Assembly: GCA_900539605.1 (NCBI GenBank)
Contig: UQCS01000008.1
Coordinates: forward strand, 1-56,768
Length of the DNA stretch: 56,768 bases
Origin: an uncultured Azospirillum sp.
GTDB taxonomy: Bacteria; Pseudomonadota; Alphaproteobacteria; RF32; CAG-239
Reading direction: 5' to 3'
Shown: positions 42,968-50,598 of the stretch, in pieces
Position numbering within the stretch: the first letter of the stretch is position 1
Layout of the letters: the number at the start of each line of letters is the position of its first letter
The notes under the pieces: generated by a model
What the model was told of the DNA's origin: nothing
What the model saw: the letters and a program-made list of their open reading frames with translations, nothing else
Databases searched by the model: none
Position numbers and translations under genes: made by a program

Positions 42968-43812
42968 CAAAAAAACGCCCTTGGATGGTAATTATTGCCG
43001 GACCGAACGGCGCCGGAAAATCAACTTTTTATGATAAGATCATCAAAGATGACCCTTTGATGAAAAATGCACCGTTTATCAATTTGGATAATATTGCCAA
43101 AGATTTGTCCGCACCGGATCAGAATCCTAACGACAACATGCTCAGCGCCGGCAAAATCACTTATGAAGAAGTGGAAAAACATATTGCCAACCGATGCAGC
43201 TTTGTTTACGAGACGACATCTTCGGGCAAGGTTCATCTTCGTTTTATGGAACAGGCACGGCAGCAGAATTTCAAAATTGCTACTATATTTATCGGTCTTT
43301 CGGATCCTGCATTGTCATATTGGCGTGTACAATCACGTGTCATAAAGGGCGGCCATAATGTTCCTTACGAAGATATTATGCGACGTTATCCAAAAATTAT
43401 GAAAAATTTTCCCGAAATGCTGAAACGTAGCGACATTGCCGCTGTTTTTGACAACTCTTCCCACGAACCATATAAATTGATCTTTTTAATGGACGACAAA
43501 GCCTTCCGTATCTTTTATCAATATCCCTCCTGGCTGAAAGAATCGATCAGGGAACGCAAAACGCGCAAAGACATGGTTTTTGCCGCTGATGTTATAGACA
43601 TACACCGTTTAAATGATGAAGAATTACGTTTGATATCCAATCTGGCGTTTACACAACCTGCTGCAGACCGGTCATTTAATAATACGACAAAACAGCTTCT
43701 GGGAGAAACTGCAATTTTACCCGGTGAAGAAAAAGAGCTGCTGCCGGAGAGAGAACTCATCAGACAGCAAGTAATCGAAATACTCAATAAAAAGAAACGA
43801 GAGCGGCCCTAA
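42964..43812 (+). CDS. zeta-toxin-family P-loop kinase
   Basis: The protein has 282 residues. The Walker A is GPNGAGKST (residues 13-21), then NLDNIAKDL with the Asp that positions substrate in zeta toxins, ETTSSGKVHLRFMEQA, and the ADVIDIHRL segment. Zeta toxins phosphorylate UDP-N-acetylglucosamine and block peptidoglycan synthesis, or act on other substrates. The C-terminal ~90 residues are an acidic/basic extension not found in the minimal fold. It shares the ATGA junction with the 61-residue gene. A second function, as a phosphotransferase inside an abortive-infection module, is possible. Confidence 0.7.
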   Translation: MTKKRPWMVIIAGPNGAGKSTFYDKIIKDDPLMKNAPFINLDNIAKDLSAPDQNPNDNMLSAGKITYEEVEKHIANRCSFVYETTSSGKVHLRFMEQARQQNFKIATIFIGLSDPALSYWRVQSRVIKGGHNVPYEDIMRRYPKIMKNFPEMLKRSDIAAVFDNSSHEPYKLIFLMDDKAFRIFYQYPSWLKESIRERKTRKDMVFAADVIDIHRLNDEELRLISNLAFTQPAADRSFNNTTKQLLGETAILPGEEKELLPERELIRQQVIEILNKKKRERP

Positions 43813-43829
43813 AAAGTTATGCCGGATTT

Positions 43830-43875
43830 TAATAATCACAATAAGGTGCCGACAGACACCTTACTTTGATTATTG
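43830..43875. terminator. hairpin between the kinase and alcohol dehydrogenase genes
   Basis: AATAATCA...TAAGGTG pairs with CACCTTA...TGATTATT around CCGACAGA, with a small bulge. It lies between convergent genes. No clear T tract follows on either strand, so it may be a weak terminator or another hairpin. Confidence 0.4.
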
Positions 43876-43879
43876 CCAA

Positions 43880-45043
43880 CTACAGACAAGCTTGAAAGAC
43901 GGCACGGACAAATTCTTCCGCCAAACCCGGCGTTTTGCGGATCGTTGCACCTTTAACCGTCAACCGGGTTAGTTCTTCAATATCCGGTTCTTTGATGCCG
44001 GCTTCGCCAAAGCTAAGCGGCGCACCGATTTCGCGATACCAATTTTTTAACGCCGCAATGCCGGCAACGGCGGCTTTCCGCTCATCTTCTTCCCCAACCG
44101 CAAATATTTCGCGAGCAAACCGGGCGATTTTAGGGGCTTTTTCTTCCACTTTTGCCGTCAGCCAGGCGGGCGTAACAATAGCCAGTCCGGCACCATGAGC
44201 AATATCATACAAGGCACTGATCGGATGCTCCAACGCATGGCACGGCATTGAGAAAGCGCCGACACCGGCCACATTTAAGCCGTTCCACCCCAAGGTTGCA
44301 CTCCACATCAACGTCGCGTGCGCTTCCAGATCTTCGGGATTTTGTAAAATACGACGGGTAGCCGCCATCACTGTTTTTACCAGACCTTCGACATAATATT
44401 CCTGTAACGGGGTCCAACCGCCGTCATTGGTAAAATAGCTTTCGGTCAGATGCGAAACAATATCCACTGCCGAAGCCGCGGTATAACGGGACGGAACCGT
44501 TACCGTCAGCGACGGATCCAAAATCGACACCCGCGGATAGAAATTCGGACTGGCCAGTCCCAGTTTATCGTTGGTTTCATCGTTTGTGATCACCGCATTA
44601 CCGTTCATTTCCGAACCGGTTGCCGGCAAAGTCAGTACGGTTGCCAACGGCAATGCCTTTTCGATTTTAGCCTCGCCGAGATAAAAACGCCACACGTCAT
44701 CTTCCGCCACCGCACCGGCCGCAATCGACTTGGCTTCGTCAATCACACTGCCGCCGCCAACAGCAATCACAAAATCAACTTTTTCTGCCCGGGCTTTGGC
44801 AATCCCCTCACGGGCGTGGGCGAGTGAAGGGTTGGATTTAACCCCGCCGTGCTCAACGAATGCAATATCCGCGTCTTGCAGCTGAGAAACAATTTTATCA
44901 TAAAGTCCTGATTTCTTTATGCTGTGTTGACCATAGACCAACAAGGCCTTATGCCCCAAGGCACTTACATGCGCCGACAATTGCGAACTGCTTCCGGTCC
45001 CAAAAACAACTTTGGTCGGATTATGAAAAACAAAACCCTGCAT
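43880..45043 (-). CDS. iron-containing alcohol dehydrogenase (BDH/YqhD type)
   Basis: This is a 387-residue cytosolic NAD(P)-dependent dehydrogenase. The nucleotide-binding motif is VIAVGGGSVIDEAK. The metal ligands include D and H in ASAVDIVSHLTE, H in PCHALEHP and H in IAHGAGLAIV, in the class III order. The whole layout (GFVFHNPTKVVFGTG start, LTLPATGSEMN) matches butanol dehydrogenases/YqhD, which reduce aldehydes with NADPH. GGAG lies six bases before the ATG. The nearby PH-domain gene is 30 bases upstream on the same strand, so the two may share a transcript. Substrate unproven. Confidence 0.92.
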   Translation of the reverse strand: MQGFVFHNPTKVVFGTGSSSQLSAHVSALGHKALLVYGQHSIKKSGLYDKIVSQLQDADIAFVEHGGVKSNPSLAHAREGIAKARAEKVDFVIAVGGGSVIDEAKSIAAGAVAEDDVWRFYLGEAKIEKALPLATVLTLPATGSEMNGNAVITNDETNDKLGLASPNFYPRVSILDPSLTVTVPSRYTAASAVDIVSHLTESYFTNDGGWTPLQEYYVEGLVKTVMAATRRILQNPEDLEAHATLMWSATLGWNGLNVAGVGAFSMPCHALEHPISALYDIAHGAGLAIVTPAWLTAKVEEKAPKIARFAREIFAVGEEDERKAAVAGIAALKNWYREIGAPLSFGEAGIKEPDIEELTRLTVKGATIRKTPGLAEEFVRAVFQACL

Positions 45044-45072
45044 TGATTTTCTCCATCAATTGATTACTGCGG

Positions 45073-45681
45073 TCAGTAATTATTGTAATTGTGCCCCGAG
45101 TAATCATTATACTCGTTTTGCTGCTGTTCATAACGGCGTTGCTGCTGTTCATAATACCGCTGCTGGCGCGACCGCGCTTCCTGCTCGGCCGCCGCCTCGT
45201 AAATGGCAGAAATAATGGTATCACGAAACTCGCGCGGATGAGCAATATCCTGAATCACCATGCTGCTTTCATCGTTACCCACCTGAACAATCGCATCACC
45301 GGCACCGAACAGGCGTTGCACCAGGCTTTGTACGATCTGCACATCGTTAATTTTGGCTAACGGAATATCCTTTTCCTTGATATTGACAATGCCCCGGCGG
45401 ACATAAACCCGCTGGTTGGTCACAGCATATATCTTGAGCTTGTTGTCGACCCGTTTATAAATGTAAGGAATAAACAAAAGACCGCCGATTATCATCATAA
45501 TTGCGGCAACCGAATAAATATGGCCGATAAAACGGAATCTTTCGCCTTGTCCGACACCGCTCCACACCGCCAAAAACATCAAAATGCCGATTGACATCAG
45601 CAGCGTCGGCAACACAAATACCTTATAACTGAAATGAACTTCAATTTTAACGTATTCGTTGGGGCGTAGTTCTAATGTCAT
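45073..45681 (-). CDS. bacterial PH-domain membrane protein
   Basis: The protein has 202 residues. Two membrane helices lie at about 20-70. A bacterial PH domain of the bPH2/YdbS type spans about 80-155, with YAVTNQRVYVRRGIVNIKEKDIPLAKINDVQ, the typical strand pattern. A low-complexity tail of Arg, Gln, Tyr and Asn follows (RRYEQQQNEYNDYSGHNYNNY). The family is membrane-associated and its function is mostly unknown. It ends 29 bases before the alcohol dehydrogenase start. The upstream region (45682-45886) is shared with the divergent ECF operon. Confidence 0.82.
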   Translation of the reverse strand: MTLELRPNEYVKIEVHFSYKVFVLPTLLMSIGILMFLAVWSGVGQGERFRFIGHIYSVAAIMMIIGGLLFIPYIYKRVDNKLKIYAVTNQRVYVRRGIVNIKEKDIPLAKINDVQIVQSLVQRLFGAGDAIVQVGNDESSMVIQDIAHPREFRDTIISAIYEAAAEQEARSRQQRYYEQQQRRYEQQQNEYNDYSGHNYNNY

Positions 45682-45838
45682 GTTGCGACTCCTTAATCTT
45701 TATCTGAGCCGATTATAATTTAAATTTTCATTAAAGACAACAAAGATATTTGTATTGCAAATCGTTTGCAGACAGGCTAACCTGAATATGATCAACAAAA
45801 GTTTTGTTCCGACGATCGGCCGAAAATAAAAAATAAAT

Positions 45839-45863
45839 GAACCTTATTGCACAAACTCTCGTT
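45839..45863 (+). promoter_or_regulatory. ECF-sigma-type promoter of the sigma factor operon
   Basis: GAACC (45839-45843), 16 bases, CGTT (45860-45863) match the AAC/CGT core typical of extracytoplasmic-function sigma promoters. It is 24 bases before the first start codon at 45887. Because the operon encodes an ECF sigma factor, this is probably autoregulation. Confidence 0.6.
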
Positions 45864-45886
45864 CTAGCCGATGTATGGAGGTTAAA

Positions 45887-46159
45887 ATGGACGATATTTC
45901 AAAACTGCTGCAGGAAGCGAAACCACTTTACTTCGCCCGCAAAAAACGTCGCCGCCGCATCTCAGCCGTTTTCAGCATGCTGCTGATTGCCACCGGGCTC
46001 AGCCTCGTCGGACTGCGGACGCCGGAAAGTGAAAACATATACTGGGCCGAGGCAATGTTGACGGCAGCCGACAGCCAGATAACAGTGGCACAACAGGAAT
46101 CCCTGATTGAGGACATGGGATTGCCGGTGGATGAATTCGGACTTCTGATGGTAGGATAG
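45887..46159 (+). CDS. small membrane protein, possible anti-sigma factor
   Basis: The protein has 90 residues from ATG 45887 (GGAGGTTAAA before it). Residues about 1-28 are cytoplasmic and end in a basic patch (ARKKRRRR). One membrane helix lies at about 29-46. Residues 47-90 are periplasmic and acidic. The layout is that of a CnrY-like or other single-pass anti-sigma factor, whose cytoplasmic part would hold the sigma factor. The sigma gene starts on the very next base. No conserved zinc motif (ZAS) is present. The role is inferred from position and topology. Confidence 0.6.
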   Translation: MDDISKLLQEAKPLYFARKKRRRRISAVFSMLLIATGLSLVGLRTPESENIYWAEAMLTAADSQITVAQQESLIEDMGLPVDEFGLLMVG

Positions 46160-46654
46160 ATGAAAGATATAATCAATAAAAACAAAGGGCTGATCAGAGC
46201 CGTTATCCGCAAGTTTACCGGTTCTTACAACGAAGACCTCGAACAGGAAGTGTACATAAAAACCTGGCGTAACCTTGATAATTATCATGAAGAAGGTAAA
46301 TTTAAACAATGGATCGGGGCCCTCACCGCCAATGTCTGCCGCGACTACTTCAAATCAAGGCAGTATAACCAAAACAATGCCGAAGTCCGAGATCCGGAAA
46401 TTCTCGAGGCAATGCCAGCCGGAAGTTCTCAGGAAGAGGCCACAGATGCCAAGATGCGACAAAAACTGATTCTCAAAGCCGTGGACGAACTGCCGTCTAA
46501 AATGCGCAAAGTAATTATTTTGTACGAGTTTGAGGAATTGAGCCTGGAACAAATTGCACAAAAAACCGGCGTTCCGGCAGGTACCGTTAAATCACGCCTG
46601 TTCAACGCCAGACAAATTTTAAAACAAAAACTCAGTTATTTAAAAGGAGAGTAA
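46160..46654 (+). CDS. ECF sigma factor (sigma-70 family)
   Basis: This is a 164-residue RNA polymerase sigma factor with only regions 2 and 4. Region 2 has EDLEQEVYIKTWRNLDNYHEEGKFKQWI, including the -10 recognition part. Region 4 has LEQIAQKTGVPAGTVKSRLFNARQIL, the helix-turn-helix for the -35. An acidic/alanine linker lies between. It starts directly after the stop of the small membrane protein, and a Spy-like gene follows after three bases, so all three are one operon behind an ECF-type promoter. Confidence 0.93.
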   Translation: MKDIINKNKGLIRAVIRKFTGSYNEDLEQEVYIKTWRNLDNYHEEGKFKQWIGALTANVCRDYFKSRQYNQNNAEVRDPEILEAMPAGSSQEEATDAKMRQKLILKAVDELPSKMRKVIILYEFEELSLEQIAQKTGVPAGTVKSRLFNARQILKQKLSYLKGE

Positions 46655-46657
46655 AAC

Positions 46658-47200
46658 ATGAAAAACAAATTTTTAACCATTGCCTGCGCTGCCATGCTGG
46701 TCACCGCTGCTTCGGCCAATGCCGCCGAAAACGAACTGATGCCGCTCCGCGACCGCCCGACTCCGGAAATGATGGAAGCACGGTTGGCCGACCGCTTGCA
46801 ATTGAACAATGACCAAAGAAAAGTTATACGGGAACGCCGCGAACAAGATCAGGTGGAAATGCGCCAGTTGATGGAAAAAATGAAAGAAATCCGCAACGAA
46901 ATGAATCGTATCCGTCAGGCAAATATGGAAGCTTTCGAAGCTCAGCTTACTCCGGAACAAAAAGTCGAATTTGACAAGATTAAGGCCGAACGCAAAGCTC
47001 ATCACATGGAGAGAATGGGAAAAAGAAAAATGCGCCATATGAGAGAAATGCCGCATGACATGCCGCCGATGGCCGGGGAAATGAAGATGCCGGAACCTCA
47101 GGAAGAACCCAACCCGGTATTGACCGGCGATACCCCGTCTCCGGTTGACGCAACCGTCACACCGGCAGTCTCTGTCGCTACCGAACCTGAAAGCAAGTAG
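46658..47200 (+). CDS. periplasmic Spy/CpxP/CnrX-like helical protein
   Basis: The protein has 180 residues. A signal peptide spans 1-22 (ending ANA). A long charged helical region of about 40-125 contains LTPEQKVEFDKIKAE, the LTxxQ-type motif of Spy/CpxP/ZraP/CnrX sensors and chaperones. A His- and Met-rich stretch (HHMERMGKRKMRHMREMPHDM) could bind metal ions. The proline- and threonine-rich C-terminus is probably disordered. AAGGAG precedes the ATG. By analogy with cnrYXH it may sense periplasmic metal or misfolding and control the anti-sigma. That role is inferred. Confidence 0.72.
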   Translation: MKNKFLTIACAAMLVTAASANAAENELMPLRDRPTPEMMEARLADRLQLNNDQRKVIRERREQDQVEMRQLMEKMKEIRNEMNRIRQANMEAFEAQLTPEQKVEFDKIKAERKAHHMERMGKRKMRHMREMPHDMPPMAGEMKMPEPQEEPNPVLTGDTPSPVDATVTPAVSVATEPESK

Positions 47201-47215
47201 ATCTGTATCAACAAG

Positions 47216-47244
47216 AAAATCCCGGTTCTTACCGGGATTTTTTT
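47216..47244 (+). terminator. terminator of the ECF operon
   Basis: AAAATCCCGGT pairs perfectly with ACCGGGATTTT around TTCT, and TTT follows. On the other strand it could also stop the FtsK-like gene. Confidence 0.88.
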
Positions 47245-47266
47245 ATCCGTTATCGTCGCCGCAGCA

Positions 47267-48496
47267 TTACTTGTGCCGGCGTTTCGGCGTTGCCGTCAGT
47301 TTGGAAAACAGATAAACAATCCCCGATACCAGGGTTTTACGTTCCCTAACCTTCAATGAACTCCACCAATTGAGCAAACGTCTGAAAACGCCCGGCTCTT
47401 TTTGCGGCGCCGCATGCTTCTTTTCTTTTTCGGAAACCCGGTACTCTTCTAACGACAATTCCTCGACCTTGCCGCGGAAAGGTTCCAAAATCTCACGAAT
47501 ATCGTTATCCGCAACATAGGCACCGTGTATTCTTTTTAATCCGCCTGCCGCATCCAAAAACAAGGCATCGCCGCGGCCGAGCAGTTTTTCGGCGCCGGTC
47601 GTATCCAAAACAGTACGGGAATCTACCGATGCCGCGGTCTTGTAGGCCAGACGTGAAGGAAAATTCGCTTTCAACACACCGGTTACCACATCAACCGACG
47701 GTCGCTGGGTGGCCAAAATCAGATGAATCCCGCACGCCCGGGCTTTTTGCGCCAGCAGGCGGATATATTTTTCGACTTCGGGACTGACTGTAACCAAATC
47801 GGCAAATTCGTCGATAATGCAAACAATATAGGGCATCAGGCCAACCCGCAAATGATATTCGTCAATATTGCGGCAATGGCTTTCCTCCAACTGGCGATAA
47901 CGCCGTTCCATTTCGCCGACCAGATAAGTCAAAACCGCCGCGACATCCTCATTTTCGGTAACCACTGGCGTTAACATGTATTGCTGATCGTTATAAATCG
48001 AAAATTCAATGCGCTTGGGATCAATCAAAACCAGTTTGAGCTCGGAAGTTTCTTTGGCCAAAATCAGTGACAAGATGAAGGTGTTGAGCCCGACCGACTT
48101 GCCGGACCCGGTCGTACCCGCGACCAGCAAATGCGGCATTTTCGACAGATCGGCAATCACAGGTTCTCCGGCAACGTCCGTGCCGAGGCAAAGTGGCAGC
48201 TTTCCCTTAAAATTCTGAAACGCCTCACTGTCAACCAAGGTTTTAAAATCAACCGTCCGCGGTTGCCTATCCGGTATTTCGAACCAAATATTTCCAGAAT
48301 CCGGCACTTTTTCGACGTCAACCGAAGAGACACCCAACTCACGGGCAATGTCTTCCCGTGCGCTCAGAACGTTTTTTATTTTCGTACCGGGTGCCGGCGC
48401 AAATTCAACCAAACGCAGCAACGGCCCGTTTTTTTCGCCGACGATGCTACCGCCGATTCCGTAATGGGCTAAAATTTCTTCCAAAGCGGCACTCAT
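47267..48496 (-). CDS. short FtsK/SpoIIIE-like DNA translocase ATPase
   Basis: The protein has 409 residues. It covers the FtsK alpha domain start (VEFAPAPGTKI) and the beta RecA-like motor, with Walker A GTTGSGKS (127-134), Walker B IVCIIDEFADL and HLILATQRPSVDVVTG. It lacks the usual four N-terminal membrane helices. It also lacks the C-terminal winged-helix gamma domain that recognises KOPS; a basic tail of about 60 residues (RRLLNWWSSLKVRERK) takes its place. AAAGGT lies before the ATG. It follows the Mla lipoprotein gene by 11 bases and is likely in that operon. Its DNA role is unproven. Confidence 0.82.
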   Translation of the reverse strand: MSAALEEILAHYGIGGSIVGEKNGPLLRLVEFAPAPGTKIKNVLSAREDIARELGVSSVDVEKVPDSGNIWFEIPDRQPRTVDFKTLVDSEAFQNFKGKLPLCLGTDVAGEPVIADLSKMPHLLVAGTTGSGKSVGLNTFILSLILAKETSELKLVLIDPKRIEFSIYNDQQYMLTPVVTENEDVAAVLTYLVGEMERRYRQLEESHCRNIDEYHLRVGLMPYIVCIIDEFADLVTVSPEVEKYIRLLAQKARACGIHLILATQRPSVDVVTGVLKANFPSRLAYKTAASVDSRTVLDTTGAEKLLGRGDALFLDAAGGLKRIHGAYVADNDIREILEPFRGKVEELSLEEYRVSEKEKKHAAPQKEPGVFRRLLNWWSSLKVRERKTLVSGIVYLFSKLTATPKRRHK

Positions 48497-48507
48497 TTCT
48501 TTTACCT

Positions 48508-49074
48508 TTACAATTTGGCCAGTTTGACGGCAATTTCACGCGCCAATTCGCCGATCAGGATGCTTTCTTTCTCCGCCAGATCTTCATAGCTTTCGGTTAA
48601 CGGCGCGCTCACACGGCTGCGTTCGCGGCTGGCGACCCGGCCGTTTTTATACACCGTCCACCAGGCGTCAATTTCTATTTTCTGTCCCAAAACGGCATCC
48701 ATTTTATTGACTTCAACCGTCACGGTATAAGTGAAATTTTCGCTAACCAGGGTTTTAAACTTAACTACCGACTTGGGCAAATAGAGGGAAATATCATCGG
48801 CCAGCACCCGCGAAAACGAACTGGACAACGGTTCTCCCCAACGATAAAACTCAGACATTTTCAATTCTGAAGAACCGGCTTCCATTGTCACGATCTGCGG
48901 CCGGTCAAGATATTTCGGAATAAACACTTCCTCCACCCCGATGTCCATCCGCCGCTGCGAAACCGGGCGCACATCACCTTCCAGGGCTTTGAGCTGATAA
49001 AAACGCGACGGGCTGCTGGTTCCGACACAGGCGGCAACCAACAACAGCAGTACTGACAAAACCAAATTTTTCAT
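48508..49074 (-). CDS. PqiC/ABC-type transport auxiliary lipoprotein
   Basis: This is a 188-residue outer-membrane-type lipoprotein. A signal peptide with lipobox LVAAC puts the lipid on Cys16. The rest matches the ABC-type transport auxiliary (PqiC/YmbA) family: FYQLKAL, VFIPKYLDRPQIV, WGEPLSSSFSRVLADDI. It follows the MlaD gene after two bases. It should act as the periplasmic/outer-membrane partner of the MCE complex in this operon. Confidence 0.87.
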   Translation of the reverse strand: MKNLVLSVLLLLVAACVGTSSPSRFYQLKALEGDVRPVSQRRMDIGVEEVFIPKYLDRPQIVTMEAGSSELKMSEFYRWGEPLSSSFSRVLADDISLYLPKSVVKFKTLVSENFTYTVTVEVNKMDAVLGQKIEIDAWWTVYKNGRVASRERSRVSAPLTESYEDLAEKESILIGELAREIAVKLAKL

Positions 49075-49076
49075 AA

Positions 49077-49844
49077 CTAATACCTTCCTTTTCCTCTTAA
49101 TAACGATTCCGGATGTCTTTCTATATAATCAGCAAAATTGTTTAATGACTTGGCGGCACCGGAAATATTTAACATTGCCCGGTTAAAATTGCGCAAAGTT
49201 TCCGGCACGTCCTGAGTTTGCTGCGGAATTTTGGAAAATTGTTGCAAAACGCCGGCAAGCTGCGGAACAATCTCATTATTCAGCGAATCGAGAAATTTAT
49301 TCATTTTGGTAACCGTTTGCTTGAGCGGTATTTCCTGAAATCCCTGTGACAATTCCGCCAACGGTGATAACACGGTCGGAATTTCGGGAACGCGTTCTCC
49401 TCTGCTGCGGTAAACCGCCGGGGTTCCCGCCGGCATCATTTCAAGTTCGATCATCAGCTGTCCGGTCAGGTAATTGAGGTTATTGAGCCGCGCGCGCAAA
49501 CCTTTCTCCACCAGATCATTCAATATCTGACGCCGGGTTTCGTTAGGCAGGGTCGGATTAAAGTTCTGACTGTTAAACGCCACATATACCGGAATGCTGA
49601 ATTCGGTATCTTCCATATCGGTAATCAGGTCGATTTTATAAACCTTTCCGATGTTCACGCCTTTGAAAACCACCGGCGATCCGACATCCAGACCTTTTAT
49701 CGACTCCGAAAAATACATCACGACCATGCTGCGGGTGTCACCGCGGACTTTGTCTGCCACAAACATGCCGATCGTGGCAACAAACAAAATAATTCCGCAG
49801 ATGAGAAACAAACCGATTAATTTGCTTTTTGGTTTTTTACGCAT
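49077..49844 (-). CDS. mlaD: MlaD-type MCE-domain protein
   Basis: The protein has 255 residues. The start is ATG 49844 with GAGGTG upstream; a GTG at 49856 is also possible but leaves no room for a ribosome site. One membrane helix lies at about 10-32. The MCE domain (about 40-120) has GLDVGSPVVFKGVNIGKVYKI. A helical tail follows. It forms a hexameric periplasmic tunnel for phospholipid transport with MlaE and MlaF. The gene overlaps mlaF by eight bases. Confidence 0.9.
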   Translation of the reverse strand: MRKKPKSKLIGLFLICGIILFVATIGMFVADKVRGDTRSMVVMYFSESIKGLDVGSPVVFKGVNIGKVYKIDLITDMEDTEFSIPVYVAFNSQNFNPTLPNETRRQILNDLVEKGLRARLNNLNYLTGQLMIELEMMPAGTPAVYRSRGERVPEIPTVLSPLAELSQGFQEIPLKQTVTKMNKFLDSLNNEIVPQLAGVLQQFSKIPQQTQDVPETLRNFNRAMLNISGAAKSLNNFADYIERHPESLLRGKGRY

Positions 49845-50598
49845 TTTCTTTGGCACCTCTGGTTAAAAAATTATAAACTTTTTGGTTAGGCGGGTCTTTC
49901 AACAGTTGGTTGGGGTTGCCGTAACCCTGAATTGATTTGGTTTCGCCGTCAAGAAAAATCGAATTGCTGCCGACGGCAAAAATCGACGCCAGTTCGTGAG
50001 TCACGATCACAATCGTGGTTCCGAGACTGTGATTGATGTCCAAGATCAAATCATCCAACAACTTGGAACTGATGGGATCCAAACCGGCCGACGGTTCATC
50101 AAAATAAACAATTTCCGGATCCAGCGCCAACGCCCGTGCCAAGCCGGCACGTTTTTTCATTCCGCCGCTGATTTCCGAAGGATAAAAATCTTCAAAACCG
50201 GCCAGACCGACCAACGCCAGCTTTAACGACACCAGTTCACTCACCTCGCGCTCGGAATAGTCCGTATACTGCTGCAACGGCAAGGCAATATTCTCGGCCA
50301 GCGTCATCGAACTGAACAATGCACCGCTCTGATACAAAATGCCGCAACGCTGCATGATTTCGTCGCGCACCGGCAGGGCTGCTTTGGTAAAATCAACGCC
50401 GTCAATGAAAAAATTTCCCCGTTGCGGCGGCACCAACCCGGTCAATACGCGCAACAACGAACTTTTGCCGCACCCCGAACCGCCCATGATAATGAAGACA
50501 TCCCCTTTATTGACATTAAAGCTGATATCTTTCAGCAGTACAAAATCACCATATCCGATGGTGAGGTTTTTAACCGCAATTTGCACTTCCGCCGTCAT
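49837..50598 (-). CDS. mlaF: MlaF-type ABC ATPase
   Basis: This is a 253-residue ATP-binding subunit of the phospholipid transporter at the inner membrane. Walker A is GGSGCGKSS, the signature ISGGMKKRAGLARAL, Walker B IVYFDEPSAGLDP, with H-loop VTHELAS. The start is ATG 50598, which overlaps the stop of mlaE as ATGA; the frame runs 47 codons further upstream inside mlaE. The coupling supports this start. Confidence 0.94.
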   Translation of the reverse strand: MTAEVQIAVKNLTIGYGDFVLLKDISFNVNKGDVFIIMGGSGCGKSSLLRVLTGLVPPQRGNFFIDGVDFTKAALPVRDEIMQRCGILYQSGALFSSMTLAENIALPLQQYTDYSEREVSELVSLKLALVGLAGFEDFYPSEISGGMKKRAGLARALALDPEIVYFDEPSAGLDPISSKLLDDLILDINHSLGTTIVIVTHELASIFAVGSNSIFLDGETKSIQGYGNPNQLLKDPPNQKVYNFLTRGAKENA

